Part shown: piece after piece, positions 19,100 to 27,912 of the stretch | Layout: every line of letters starts with the position of its first letter | Numbering within the stretch: the stretch's first letter is position 1 | NCBI RefSeq assembly: GCF_004214835.1 | Contig: NZ_PIQJ01000001.1 | Span: 1,302,001 to 1,366,000 of the forward strand | From: Pseudidiomarina tainanensis | Lineage (GTDB): Bacteria > Pseudomonadota > Gammaproteobacteria > Enterobacterales > Alteromonadaceae | Direction of reading: 5' to 3' | DNA: 64,000 bases | Made by a program: the position numbers and the translations under genes | Notes under the pieces: generated by a model | Database searches by the model: none | What the model saw: the letters and a program-made list of their open reading frames with translations, nothing else | Told to the model about the DNA's origin: nothing

Positions 19100-20455
19100 A
19101 TGAATAAAATGATGCTCAAAGCCGGTATTTTTGCGCTATCTGTTGTGTCCGCTACGGTCATGGCAAAAGTTAGCCCAGAAGAAGCGGCACGTTTGGGGAA
19201 CGATTTAACGCCTGTAGGTGCTGTTAAAGCAGGTAATGCTGACGGCTCTATTCCAGCTTGGACTGGCGGTTACAGTAAGAGCGCTGAAGGTGAAGCACCA
19301 GAGCGTCCAGCTGATCCGTTCGCTGACGAACAACCACTTTACACCATTACTGCCGCCAACGTTGATCAATACAAAGATTTGCTCTCAGCCGGTCAAATGG
19401 CAATGTTCAACAAGTACCCTGAGTACAAAATGCATGTCTACCCAACGCATCGTACTGCAGCATACCCGCAAGACGTATATGACGTGATTGCGAAAAATGC
19501 GGCAAACGCTGAATTGGTTGCTGGCGGTAATGGTTTGGCTAACTTTGATAAGCACGTGCCTTTCCCTATCCCAGCAAATGGCTTGGAAATCATTTGGAAC
19601 CACATCACCCGTTATCGTGGCGGTGCCGTTCAGCGCTTGGTGAACCAGTTCCCAGTACTCGAGAATGGTGACTTTGTTCCAGTACTGTTACGTGAATCAC
19701 TGGTATTCCCTGAATATCTGAAAACTGGCCGTGAAGCAGATGACGACAACGTTTTGTTCTACTTCTTGCAAGAAGTATTAGCACCAGCTCGTATGACTGG
19801 TACTGTGTTGCTCGTTCACGAAACTATCGATCAGGTAAAAGAAGCTCGCCGTGCCTGGTTGTACAATGCTGGTCAGCGTCGTGTACGTAAAGCACCATCG
19901 GTAGCATATGATGGTCCAGGTACCGCTTCTGACGGTCTGCGTACTTCTGACGGTTTAGACATGTTCAACGGTGCACCAGATAAGTACAACTGGGAACTTG
20001 TTGGCAAGAAAGAAATGTTAATTCCATACAACAACTACAAGTTGATGGATACTGAATTGTCGTACGACGACATCATCGGCCCAGGCCACATGAACCAAGA
20101 CTACGTGCGTTATGAGAAGCACCGTGTATGGGAAGTGAAAGGTACGCTGAAAGATGGTGAGCGTCACATTTATGCAACTCGTCACATGTTTATCGACGAA
20201 GATACATGGACAGCGTCAGTTATTGATCATTATGATGGCCGTGGTGAGCTGTGGCGTGTAGCGGAAGCATACAATACTCAATTCTACTATCACGATACGC
20301 CGTGGATGGCAGCAGAAGCATTATATGACCTCAACTCAGGTCGTTACATTCTGCTGGGTCTGGCGAACGAAGAAAGTGAATACATGAACTTCGATATCGA
20401 GCCAGTTCGTGGTGATTTCTCTACTGGTGCATTGCGCCGTATGGGTATTCGTTAA
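19100..20455 (+). CDS. DUF1329 exported protein
   Basis: 451 residues with a signal peptide (MNKMMLKAGIFALSVVSATVMA) and the DUF1329 hallmark opening EEAARLGNDLTPVGA...GNADGSIPAWTGG. The fold is related to LolA/LolB-type lipoprotein carriers. Usually encoded in one operon with a DUF1302 outer-membrane protein, a YCF48 protein and an MMPL transporter; here it is divergent from the last two across a 221-bp spacer and DUF1302 is absent. AAGGA ribosome site; terminator directly after. Confidence 0.87.
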   Translation: MNKMMLKAGIFALSVVSATVMAKVSPEEAARLGNDLTPVGAVKAGNADGSIPAWTGGYSKSAEGEAPERPADPFADEQPLYTITAANVDQYKDLLSAGQMAMFNKYPEYKMHVYPTHRTAAYPQDVYDVIAKNAANAELVAGGNGLANFDKHVPFPIPANGLEIIWNHITRYRGGAVQRLVNQFPVLENGDFVPVLLRESLVFPEYLKTGREADDDNVLFYFLQEVLAPARMTGTVLLVHETIDQVKEARRAWLYNAGQRRVRKAPSVAYDGPGTASDGLRTSDGLDMFNGAPDKYNWELVGKKEMLIPYNNYKLMDTELSYDDIIGPGHMNQDYVRYEKHRVWEVKGTLKDGERHIYATRHMFIDEDTWTASVIDHYDGRGELWRVAEAYNTQFYYHDTPWMAAEALYDLNSGRYILLGLANEESEYMNFDIEPVRGDFSTGALRRMGIR

Positions 20456-20476
20456 GCTCTTCGTATTGAATTACTT

Positions 20477-20507
20477 AAAAAAACCCCAGCTTCGAGCTGG
20501 GGTTTTT
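20477..20507. terminator. Bidirectional intrinsic terminator
   Basis: AAAACCCCAGC-TTCG-AGCTGGGGTTTTT: an 11-bp stem with a UUCG tetraloop and a T-run on both strands, between the convergent DUF1329 gene and the dehydrogenase gene. Confidence 0.95.
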
Positions 20508-20523
20508 ATTTGTCTGAGATAAA

Positions 20524-21393
20524 TTATTTTTCGAGACGAGCAAGTAAACTCGACGTATCCCAACGAGCACCACCCATCTTTTGAACTTCGGCGTAGAACT
20601 GGTCAACTAAAGCGGTCAAAGGCATACTCAAACCCTGCCGTTCTGCTTCGCTAAGCGCTATTTTCAAATCTTTACGCATCCAATCTACCGCAAAGCCATG
20701 TTCATAATGTTGGTCCCACATGGTTTTATAACGATTTTTCATTTGCCATGAGCCGGCTGCACCCTGGCTAATCGCATTAATTAACGTATCCGGATCAAGG
20801 CCAACTTTGCGTGCCAATTGCAAGCCTTCAGCTAAACCTTGCACCACCCCTGCGATACATATTTGATTCACCATTTTCGCGAGTTGACCATGCCCTGCTG
20901 GCCCCATATATTCGCGGGTTTTTGCATAACAAGCTAAGGCGTCATCAACCTGCTCGAAAGCGTCTTTATCACCACCAATCATCGCTGTTAATACGCCATT
21001 CTCGGCCCCTTGCTGTCCGCCAGAAACGGGCGCATCTAAAAAGCCGATCCCACGCTCGTGACATGCTTGGGCAAGCTCTTTTGCAAGCTCAGCCGAAGCC
21101 GTTGTATGGTCAATTAATACCGTGCCGGCTTTCATTGATGCTAGAACGCCATCGTCACCATAAACGACACTGCGTACATCATCATCATTGCCTACACACA
21201 GCATTACAAAGTCTGCACCCGACGCTGCCTTGGCGGGTGTTTCTGCATATTCGCCGTGATAAGTTTGAGCCCACTTTTGAGCTTTTGCGGTAGTACGGTT
21301 ATAAACTTTCGTTGCGAAGCCAGCCTGTTGAAGGTGCCCAGCCATCGGATATCCCATTACGCCAAGACCAATAAATGCACAGTTGGTACTCAT
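20524..21393 (-). CDS. 3-hydroxyisobutyrate dehydrogenase-family NAD(P) oxidoreductase
   Basis: 289 residues of the beta-hydroxyacid dehydrogenase family. N-terminal Rossmann motif FIGLGVMGYPMAGHL, the substrate-binding DAPVSGGQQGAENG, and the catalytic lysine in GQLAKMVNQI. Members reduce or oxidise 3-hydroxyisobutyrate, tartronate semialdehyde or succinic semialdehyde; no valine-degradation genes are nearby, so the substrate is open. Overlaps the upstream lipid kinase gene by 4 bp; last gene of a four-gene operon. Confidence 0.88.
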   Translation of the reverse strand: MSTNCAFIGLGVMGYPMAGHLQQAGFATKVYNRTTAKAQKWAQTYHGEYAETPAKAASGADFVMLCVGNDDDVRSVVYGDDGVLASMKAGTVLIDHTTASAELAKELAQACHERGIGFLDAPVSGGQQGAENGVLTAMIGGDKDAFEQVDDALACYAKTREYMGPAGHGQLAKMVNQICIAGVVQGLAEGLQLARKVGLDPDTLINAISQGAAGSWQMKNRYKTMWDQHYEHGFAVDWMRKDLKIALSEAERQGLSMPLTALVDQFYAEVQKMGGARWDTSSLLARLEK

Positions 21394-22298
21394 GAATTCT
21401 CCCCTTTCGTTTGCTCATCATAATGTGGCACTAATACCAAAATTGTTGTCGCGGCGATAGTTACGGTAGCAGGCCCTTGAAAATAAATATCGCCGTCAAG
21501 CTCAAGTACATGCTCAGTATCGCCGAGCGAAAATTGCTGGCCTCGCTCAAAGTCAATCGCAGCAGTTGCTTCAATGCGGCCCTTAAGAACATTTAATAAC
21601 GCCTTGATTTGACGTATACGCGGCATTGCCGGAATACGAATACGAGCTAATATCGCATTCGTTCTATCGGCTTTTGGATGCACTAAAAAGCCACCACCGA
21701 TATACCGCCCTAGCACGACAAATTGACCGTCATCCCATGATTTGTCTCGACGAATACGAGAACGTCGCGACAACGATCCCAAAACATAACGCGCTAAGGC
21801 TATTAAATAACTTAAATGGCCTGCGCTTTGTTTCAACCATTGTGGTTGAAGCCGCATTAAATCAACACTTAACCCGGTTCCGACGTGGTTCACAAAATAG
21901 CGGCTTTGTGTGGCGCCTTGCGCCACACCAACGGCCTCTGCTTGAGTAACTCTGTTGTTGGTCATACGCCAGTTCCAACGATGAAGCCCATGATCACGCG
22001 CAAAATCGTTTCCGGTACCAACAGGGATCACTGTTAGCACAACCTGATGCTGCAAAGATGCTTGAATAAGTGCATTGACGACGATGTTAATACTCCCATC
22101 CCCACCTATAACAACGCATTCATGTGCTGTTGAGCAGACTTGAGTGAGTTGCTGGGTATCGTGCACTGCACTTGCTGTACTCGGAACTAGTGTCACAACC
22201 TGCAAATGCAGAGTGAAGAACGTTTCATAGCGTTGCGCCAAGCGGCGTGCACGTCGGCTTAACTGATTGTAATAAATCACGATCGGTTGATCGTTCAT
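21390..22298 (-). CDS. Diacylglycerol/lipid kinase-like protein
   Basis: 302 residues from the ATG at 22298 (MNDQPIVIYYNQLSRRARR); an ATG at 22313 inside the upstream gene is the alternative. The DAGK catalytic signature GGDGS is at 65-69, followed by PVGTGNDFARDHG. This is the soluble YegS/BmrU type that phosphorylates diacylglycerol, phosphatidylglycerol or related lipids with ATP. Translationally coupled on both sides. Confidence 0.85.
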   Translation of the reverse strand: MNDQPIVIYYNQLSRRARRLAQRYETFFTLHLQVVTLVPSTASAVHDTQQLTQVCSTAHECVVIGGDGSINIVVNALIQASLQHQVVLTVIPVGTGNDFARDHGLHRWNWRMTNNRVTQAEAVGVAQGATQSRYFVNHVGTGLSVDLMRLQPQWLKQSAGHLSYLIALARYVLGSLSRRSRIRRDKSWDDGQFVVLGRYIGGGFLVHPKADRTNAILARIRIPAMPRIRQIKALLNVLKGRIEATAAIDFERGQQFSLGDTEHVLELDGDIYFQGPATVTIAATTILVLVPHYDEQTKGENS

Positions 22299-22305
22299 CG
22301 TGGGT

Positions 22306-23079
22306 TCAGGCATGTTCAATTTGCCAATGCAAGTAACGACCAATATCAACAAAGGGTGATTGCTGGTTATAGCGCAGCTCTAGTGCGAGTAAATCGTCGT
22401 AGCGCTTTTGATCATCGCGATTACGCAAGTAATCATGAAAACATCGTACACCAGTGCGCTTTGTCACTTTCAATTGCAACTGTTCAAGCCAATCACGCAT
22501 ATCTGTTGGCGCCAATGGTTGTTGTGGGCTCATACGAACGGTCTTTTTAACCATTAAATCAGCTTGCACGTAATCAAAGTTACCAAAAATAATATTGGCA
22601 AGTATTTTGGCGTCACGATTATAAAACATTAGTGATAAACGACCGTTCGGTCGCATGAGTTGCTTGAGTGTTACTAATGCTTGTTGTGGATCAACGAGCC
22701 ACTCGAGAACAGCGTGGCACAGCACGATATCATAAGATTGCTGAAGTAACTCAGGTAGCTGCTGTAGTGGCGCGACGTGGTATTGGTAGCGTTGTTGTAA
22801 TCCATGTTTGCTATGTAACGCTTGTGCCTCGGCAACTATTTCCCCAGAAATATCAGTGTGTGTCACTTCACAGCCAGCCTGTGCGAACATCATAGACAAC
22901 TGACCGAGCCCGCCGCCTACATCGAGTACTCGCATATTGGCCGCCTCAGCGGAGGTTGGCAACCAAGCTTGTAAATCCCGTTCTAGCACAGCTAAGCGTA
23001 TCTTACCTTTGTTGGTTGCATAGATATTGCGCGAGAACTTCTGTGTGATGCCCTCAAAGCTTTGATCGCGTCTGGCCAT
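22306..23079 (-). CDS. cmoM: tRNA uridine-5-oxyacetic acid (cmo5U34) methyltransferase
   Basis: 257-residue SAM methyltransferase closely following E. coli CmoM (formerly SmtA): ITQKFSRNIYATNKGKIR at the start, SAM motif VLDVGGGLGQ (51-60), CHAVLEWLVDP, LSLMFYN, GNFDYVQA and GVRCFHDYLR. It methylates cmo5U at the wobble position of several tRNAs to mcmo5U, widening codon reading. Its start overlaps the stop of the Nif3-like gene by one base. Confidence 0.93.
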   Translation of the reverse strand: MARRDQSFEGITQKFSRNIYATNKGKIRLAVLERDLQAWLPTSAEAANMRVLDVGGGLGQLSMMFAQAGCEVTHTDISGEIVAEAQALHSKHGLQQRYQYHVAPLQQLPELLQQSYDIVLCHAVLEWLVDPQQALVTLKQLMRPNGRLSLMFYNRDAKILANIIFGNFDYVQADLMVKKTVRMSPQQPLAPTDMRDWLEQLQLKVTKRTGVRCFHDYLRNRDDQKRYDDLLALELRYNQQSPFVDIGRYLHWQIEHA

Positions 23080-23834
23080 TAGGCTGGATTCTCAATGTCG
23101 ATAAACACATGCTCAAGACCAAACTCCTCGGCGAGATGCTCGCCCAAAGCACGGATACCATAACGCTCGGTTGCATGATGACCAGCTGCGAAATAGGCTA
23201 AACCTTGTTCCTGCGCGCTGTGCGTGGTTTGTTCAGATATTTCACCACTTAAGAATGCATCAAAACCAGCGACTGCCGCATGATCAATATAGCCTTGCCC
23301 ACCACCGGTACACCAAGCAATCCGTGAAATCGGCTGGCTCGAATCAATCCGTACGGTCAATGGCCGTTTTAAGCAGCGTCCGATATGTTCACCAAGTTTT
23401 TGCGATGTCACCGGTTGCGGCAACGTGCAGCCCATCACCACCCCCGTGGGTTCAACGCTCGATAACGGTTCAGGCTTCGGCCAACCAAAGAGTTGCGCCA
23501 GTTGCGCATTGTTCCCCAACTCTGGATGAACGTCTAACGGCAAGTGATAACCAAACAAATTGATATCGGCCCGTAACAAAGCTTGAATCCGACGTTTCTT
23601 CATGCCAGTAATCACCGCTGGTTCGCTTTTCCAAAAGTAACCGTGATGAACAAAAATAGCATCAGCCCCCTGCGCTATCGCCGCGTCAATGAGTGCTTGG
23701 CTGGCTGTGACCCCGGTGACAATCTTGCGAATCGATTGCCGGCCTTCCACCTGCAAACCATTTGGACAATAATCCCGAATACGGTCAACTTGTAATAATT
23801 CATTGAGATAATGCTGGAGTTCAGAACGTTGCAC
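23079..23834 (-). CDS. Nif3-like dinuclear metal centre protein (YbgI family)
   Basis: 251 residues from a GTG at 23834, chosen because GAGGA sits a few bases upstream and E. coli YbgI (247 aa) has the same length; longer upstream frames lack support. Features are DYCPNGLQVEG, ADAIFVHHGYFWK (metal-binding His pair), and AGHHATERYGIRALGEHL near the end with the second metal set. Family members form toroidal hexamers with a di-metal site; related proteins act as GTP cyclohydrolase-like or quality-control enzymes, function unsettled. First gene of the cmoM operon. Confidence 0.88.
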   Translation of the reverse strand: MQRSELQHYLNELLQVDRIRDYCPNGLQVEGRQSIRKIVTGVTASQALIDAAIAQGADAIFVHHGYFWKSEPAVITGMKKRRIQALLRADINLFGYHLPLDVHPELGNNAQLAQLFGWPKPEPLSSVEPTGVVMGCTLPQPVTSQKLGEHIGRCLKRPLTVRIDSSQPISRIAWCTGGGQGYIDHAAVAGFDAFLSGEISEQTTHSAQEQGLAYFAAGHHATERYGIRALGEHLAEEFGLEHVFIDIENPA

Positions 23835-23980
23835 GATGTCCTCGTTTCTGTTGAAAATTGAGTCATACGGTTTGTTTTTAGCATATATTTTCGACAAATA
23901 AGTCAGACATTAGACAATATGCTTAAAAAACGGTATAAAAATGACGCACACATACATTATATAGCTATAGGATAATATCC

Positions 23981-24394
23981 ATGAGCAAACTTGATAAAGA
24001 CCAAGTGCTTGCTGATTTTACTGCAGCATACCAGCAAGCTCACGGTAAAAAACCGAAAATTGAAGCAAAAGGCGGCTGGTATAGCGTTGATGGCGGCAAA
24101 AACGTGCGTCTTGCACAACTTGCGGAAGAAGCTGAAAGCTTGGCTGGTGGCGCAACTAAAAAGCCAGCAGCAAAAGCGGAAAAGAAAACGGACAAAAAAG
24201 CTGAGCCAGCTAAAAAAGCAGCGCCAGCTAAGAAAACGCCAAGCAAAACAGCACCAAAAGCGGCAGCCAAATCTGATTCAAAAGGCGCTAAAGTGGCGAA
24301 ATCAGCCACAGGCGGCCTAACCGCGAAAGAACTATGGCGTCAGCGTCTTGAGCAAGACAATACGTTATCACGCTTGCCTCGTGGGTATGATTAA
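23981..24394 (+). CDS. Small basic protein with a Lys/Ala-rich histone-H1-like tail
   Basis: 137 residues, not recognised as a named family. Residues 1-55 are an ordinary folded-looking segment (LDKDQVLADFTAAYQQAHG, then GGWYSVDGGKNVRLAQLAEE). Residues 56-108 are a tail of K, A and P (KKAEPAKKAAPAKKTP), like histone H1 or AlgP-type tails. A short tryptophan-containing C-terminus follows. Likely nucleic-acid binding by charge; that is inference. A GGATAAT sequence precedes the ATG and a good terminator follows, so it is monocistronic and probably well expressed. Confidence 0.7.
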   Translation: MSKLDKDQVLADFTAAYQQAHGKKPKIEAKGGWYSVDGGKNVRLAQLAEEAESLAGGATKKPAAKAEKKTDKKAEPAKKAAPAKKTPSKTAPKAAAKSDSKGAKVAKSATGGLTAKELWRQRLEQDNTLSRLPRGYD

Positions 24395-24420
24395 TTAATC
24401 ATCCAATACACGCTGTAAAC

Positions 24421-24448
24421 AAAAGCCGACATGACTGTCGGCTTTTTT
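24421..24448 (+). terminator. Intrinsic terminator
   Basis: AAAGCCGAC-ATGACT-GTCGGCTTTTTT: strong GC stem plus T6 after the basic-protein gene, also preceded by an A-run so it can work on both strands. Confidence 0.92.
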
Positions 24449-24527
24449 GATCATCAGCGCATCAAAACACCGATAACTGGCGTATACTTTGTGAACTTAT
24501 CTTGTTGTTTGGCAAAGGTAACTTCCC

Positions 24528-26273
24528 ATGGCGAAACCGCAACGCATTGTCACTCTACCGCAACTCTTTAGTGGTCTTAAGGCAGCTTGGTTGGCTGGCT
24601 ATTCGCTAGCTGATTTGCGCCAAGACATTCTCGCCGGAATTACTATCGGTACGGTCGCCTTACCCTTGTCCATGGCATTGGCTATCGCTACCGGCGTACC
24701 GCCACAACATGGCCTATATACAGCAATTATCGCTGGCGCGATCATCGCTATTACCGGCGGTTCGCGCTACAACGTTTCAGGACCGACGGCAGCGTTTGTC
24801 GTTATTCTATTCCCCATTGTTCAACAATATGGGCTGGGTGGTTTGCTCATCGCAACCATGATGGCGGGGGTAATATTAATTGCGCTTGGTATTGCCCGCA
24901 TGGGTCGCCTGATTCAGTTTGTGCCCTATCCTGTCATTCTGGGATTTACCGCAGGAATAGCCGTAGTCATCGCCGTTTTACAGTTACCTGACTTTTTCGG
25001 TTTAACGACCGACAAAATGGGTGAACATTTCATCACTAACTTGACCGCCATTATTCGAGCGATGCCAACGGTCAATAGTGCTGAGTTAAGTGTTGGCATA
25101 TTTACGCTAGCTTTGTTGTTAATTTGGCCGAAGTTCAAGCTTCCTATACCAGCGGCCTTGGTGGGTTTAATCGCCGCTGCATTTTTAGCTTACTTGATGA
25201 ATCATTATCTGTTGTCCGATGGCAGTCAGTTTATCGAGACTATTGCGTCGCGCTTTAGCTGGACAGCCAATGACGAAACCAGCCAGGGTATTCCGCCAAT
25301 TCCGCCGACTTTTGTTGCACCTTGGAATCTACCAGGCGCTGATGGCAAACCATTGGAAATATCTTTTGATTTGATTGTAAACCTTGCTGGCCCAGCGTTT
25401 GCGATTGCAATGCTTGGTGCGATCGAATCGTTGTTGTGTGCCGTTGTTGCGGATGGCCTGACAAAGACCAAACATGATCCAAACGCCGAACTGATTGGTC
25501 AGGGGCTTGGCAATATTGCCGCACCGTTATTCGGTGGTATCACGGCCACAGCAGCGCTGGCTCGAACCGCCACAAACATCCGTAGCGGTGCTCGCTCCCC
25601 TATTGCCGCTGTAGTCCATTCGCTGGTGGTTTTACTTGCAGTTGTGGCGTTAGCTGGCTTGTTAGGCCTTGTACCTATGGCTGCATTGGCAGCGTTACTG
25701 TTTATTATTGCTTGGAATATGAGTGAAGCACGGCACTTTGTCAGAACGATTCGGACTGCTCCTGGCGGCGATGTCGCAATTTTATTGGTTTGTTTCGGGT
25801 TAACTGTATTATTCGATATGGTGCTTGCCGTCGCTGTTGGTATTGGTTTAGCCGGCGCCCTTTTTATTCAGCGCATGGCGAACCTGACCAGCTCACAAAC
25901 GCGGCATAACGAAGCGCACCCTGCAACACAAGGACTACCACCATCGGTTATCGTTTATGATGTCAATGGCCCGCTATTTTTTGGCGTTGCTGAAAAAGCA
26001 TTGAGCGCGCTCGAACGCGTTCCGGGCGAGGTCAATATTCTCATATTAGATATGCAGGATGTGCCGAGTATTGATGGTACTGCTATCAATGCGTTGCATT
26101 CGCTCGTTGATGAAATGCAACGTCAGCGTATCAAAGTTATTTTGGTGGGTTTACCAGCGCGAATGGTGGTCAAACTCAGCCGCGCCGGTATCGAGAAACA
26201 ATCAAGTCAACTCACTTATTGCCGCAACTTGCAACACGCGCGCGACGTGGCGGAGCGCTGGCTAAAAGCTTGA
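24528..26273 (+). CDS. SulP-family anion transporter with STAS domain (DauA-like)
   Basis: 581 residues: a transmembrane domain of about 12-14 helices (LRQDILAGITIGTVALPLSMALAI, GGSRYNVSGPTAAFVVIL, AMLGAIESLLCAVVADGL) and a cytoplasmic STAS domain from about residue 475 (VIVYDVNGPLFFGVAEKA, ILDMQDVPSIDGTAINAL). Colinear with E. coli DauA (YchM), a C4-dicarboxylate/anion carrier that contacts acyl carrier protein through STAS. SulP substrates range over sulfate, bicarbonate and dicarboxylates, so the substrate is uncertain. Confidence 0.9.
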   Translation: MAKPQRIVTLPQLFSGLKAAWLAGYSLADLRQDILAGITIGTVALPLSMALAIATGVPPQHGLYTAIIAGAIIAITGGSRYNVSGPTAAFVVILFPIVQQYGLGGLLIATMMAGVILIALGIARMGRLIQFVPYPVILGFTAGIAVVIAVLQLPDFFGLTTDKMGEHFITNLTAIIRAMPTVNSAELSVGIFTLALLLIWPKFKLPIPAALVGLIAAAFLAYLMNHYLLSDGSQFIETIASRFSWTANDETSQGIPPIPPTFVAPWNLPGADGKPLEISFDLIVNLAGPAFAIAMLGAIESLLCAVVADGLTKTKHDPNAELIGQGLGNIAAPLFGGITATAALARTATNIRSGARSPIAAVVHSLVVLLAVVALAGLLGLVPMAALAALLFIIAWNMSEARHFVRTIRTAPGGDVAILLVCFGLTVLFDMVLAVAVGIGLAGALFIQRMANLTSSQTRHNEAHPATQGLPPSVIVYDVNGPLFFGVAEKALSALERVPGEVNILILDMQDVPSIDGTAINALHSLVDEMQRQRIKVILVGLPARMVVKLSRAGIEKQSSQLTYCRNLQHARDVAERWLKA

Positions 26274-26281
26274 ACTCGAAA

Positions 26282-26815
26282 TTACTGGTCTTTTTTACCA
26301 ATGTAGAGCGTGATTTCACCAACTGGCAGACCAAATTTATACATCTGCGTGCGGTTAATCATGTTGTCTTCATCCACAAGGTAAAGCCAATCATCAAGCT
26401 TGACTGCAAACGGTTCGCCGTCGCGCTCAATGATCAGTGTGTAACTCCAATTTAATACGTTGCCAGCAGTGGTTCCTTTGGCGACACCTTCGACATCACT
26501 GGCACGCCCTTCATAGCTATTCTCACCGGTTTTGGTAATGTACCAAATACGTTCTTGCTCGCTTCCATCAGCATAATAAAACTGTTCATCCAGCACCCCT
26601 TCATTACCATCCCAGGTGCCTTTTAAATCAGCTCGGAAGCGTTGTATGACCTTACCGCTATAATCTTGAACCATGCCATGAGCGACAAGTTCGCCATTAA
26701 AGAACTGTTCCAATTTCAATTGCGGCTGTTCTTTTTGATAGTCTTCGATATTCGCCGAGCAACCAACCAAAAAACTTAACGCACTGACTGCGGCTAACAT
26801 TTTTAAGAATTTCAT
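26282..26815 (-). CDS. DUF3833 lipoprotein
   Basis: 177 residues, with a lipobox LVGC at residues 16-19 after a short signal peptide. The rest is a beta-rich DUF3833 domain (FFNGELVAHGMVQDYSGKVIQRF, LDEQFYYADGS, DDWLYLVDEDNMINRTQMYKFG). Last gene of the long operon behind the RpoE-ChrR cluster; overlaps the chalcone-isomerase-like gene by 4 bp. Function unknown; its place suggests a role in the membrane response to photo-oxidative stress. Confidence 0.83.
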   Translation of the reverse strand: MKFLKMLAAVSALSFLVGCSANIEDYQKEQPQLKLEQFFNGELVAHGMVQDYSGKVIQRFRADLKGTWDGNEGVLDEQFYYADGSEQERIWYITKTGENSYEGRASDVEGVAKGTTAGNVLNWSYTLIIERDGEPFAVKLDDWLYLVDEDNMINRTQMYKFGLPVGEITLYIGKKDQ

Positions 26816-27360
26816 TGCTGCACTCCTATTAATTGGTTGCGCTCTTTTTTAAAGCGAGAATTTTCATCAAGCCAAATGGCTAGGAAATCGTCTGTAAATT
26901 GTGCTGAAGCGATTTCGCCAAGCTCTCCTTTAGGACCATAAAACTTTGCATGACCTTGTTCGGTTTCTAATAACGTGATGCAATCGCCTTCAGTTACATT
27001 CGGCCACATTTTGCGTAATTCCTGCAGCCATTGCTCATGCTCGGCACTTAGCGTTATACCAAGTCGTTGCCATTCCTCTGCCGTCGTCTCAACCAAGTCC
27101 TTTGCTTGAATATCACGTAAGTAACTCAGCTGCAGTGCTCGTTGCTCGGCATTTTCAAATGCGCCGGTATCAGTGCGCAACTCAGCGTCATAAACATCCC
27201 AAAACCAAACGCTTAAGCGTGTTTCACCGACTTTTTGTAAATTTTCGAAAGCATCGACTGTGCATTGCTGCGCGGCAGCGACAAAGTTGAAGCCACCAAG
27301 AACTAGCGCAAGTGTTGCAACCAAGCCTTTGTGAATGTACAAACGAAATGATTTTGTCAT
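26812..27360 (-). CDS. Chalcone-isomerase-like exported protein
   Basis: 182 residues with a signal peptide (to about AAAQQ) and a chalcone isomerase-like domain (LQKVGETRLSVWFWDVYDAELRT). Bacterial members are thought to bind fatty acids or small ligands and need not isomerise flavonoids. Co-occurs with DUF3833, DUF2878 and the cyclopropane-synthase-like gene in RpoE-ChrR regulons. Starts 18 bp after DUF2878. Confidence 0.78.
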   Translation of the reverse strand: MTKSFRLYIHKGLVATLALVLGGFNFVAAAQQCTVDAFENLQKVGETRLSVWFWDVYDAELRTDTGAFENAEQRALQLSYLRDIQAKDLVETTAEEWQRLGITLSAEHEQWLQELRKMWPNVTEGDCITLLETEQGHAKFYGPKGELGEIASAQFTDDFLAIWLDENSRFKKERNQLIGVQQ

Positions 27361-27378
27361 GATGAACCTCCCGATTGG

Positions 27379-27912
27379 TTAGCTTGCCACTTTGGCAACG
27401 CGTGGCATTAACCAAGCAAATATCACCATATATACGGCCCAAAGCGCCGCATAGATTACCCAAAGCTGCCATTCAGGCGCGAATAATTCAGCGGCACCAA
27501 GTCGTATGCCTATCGCATAGGTCAGCGGCCCTGACGCGATACCGAGCACAGCTGCCCAGCCAAGACGATTCGCTAAACCGCTGAGCGTGTTCATCAGCAT
27601 GCCGACAAAACCTAACCACAGCAAAATCAGCCATAGAGGTAAGAAGCCACCAGTAAAGTTAAGGATGCCAATCCCGACAACAGTTGCTTCAAGCGCTAAC
27701 CCAAGCAATACCAAAATGCCATAGAGCGTCCAATTGAACTCGCTGCTACGGATTGCCAATATAACTTGCAGAGCGACCAGAATCGCTGTTAAAGCCAACC
27801 AGTCGTCGCGACCGCCGACAGCACTTAGCCAGACTAAATCAAAGAGAAATAGCCCAGCTAACTTGGGAAGCCAAGTTCGAACAACTTGGCGCGTTTTTTC
27901 ATTTAACGACAC
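27379..27912 (-). CDS. DUF2878 inner-membrane protein
   Basis: 177 residues with five to six membrane segments (LAALTAILVALQVIL-type, LWLILLWLGFVGMLMNTL, LWVIYAALWAVYMVIFAWLM). DUF2878 is known mainly from these operons. Overlaps the 3' end of the methyltransferase gene by 10 bp, showing translational coupling. No catalytic motif seen. Confidence 0.8.
   Translation of the reverse strand: MSLNEKTRQVVRTWLPKLAGLFLFDLVWLSAVGGRDDWLALTAILVALQVILAIRSSEFNWTLYGILVLLGLALEATVVGIGILNFTGGFLPLWLILLWLGFVGMLMNTLSGLANRLGWAAVLGIASGPLTYAIGIRLGAAELFAPEWQLWVIYAALWAVYMVIFAWLMPRVAKVAS

Noticed and set aside
24040-24309. Reverse-strand open frame of 89 codons rich in Ala, Phe and Ser.
   Set aside because: It is the antisense shadow of the AAR/GCN repeats coding the Lys/Ala tail.
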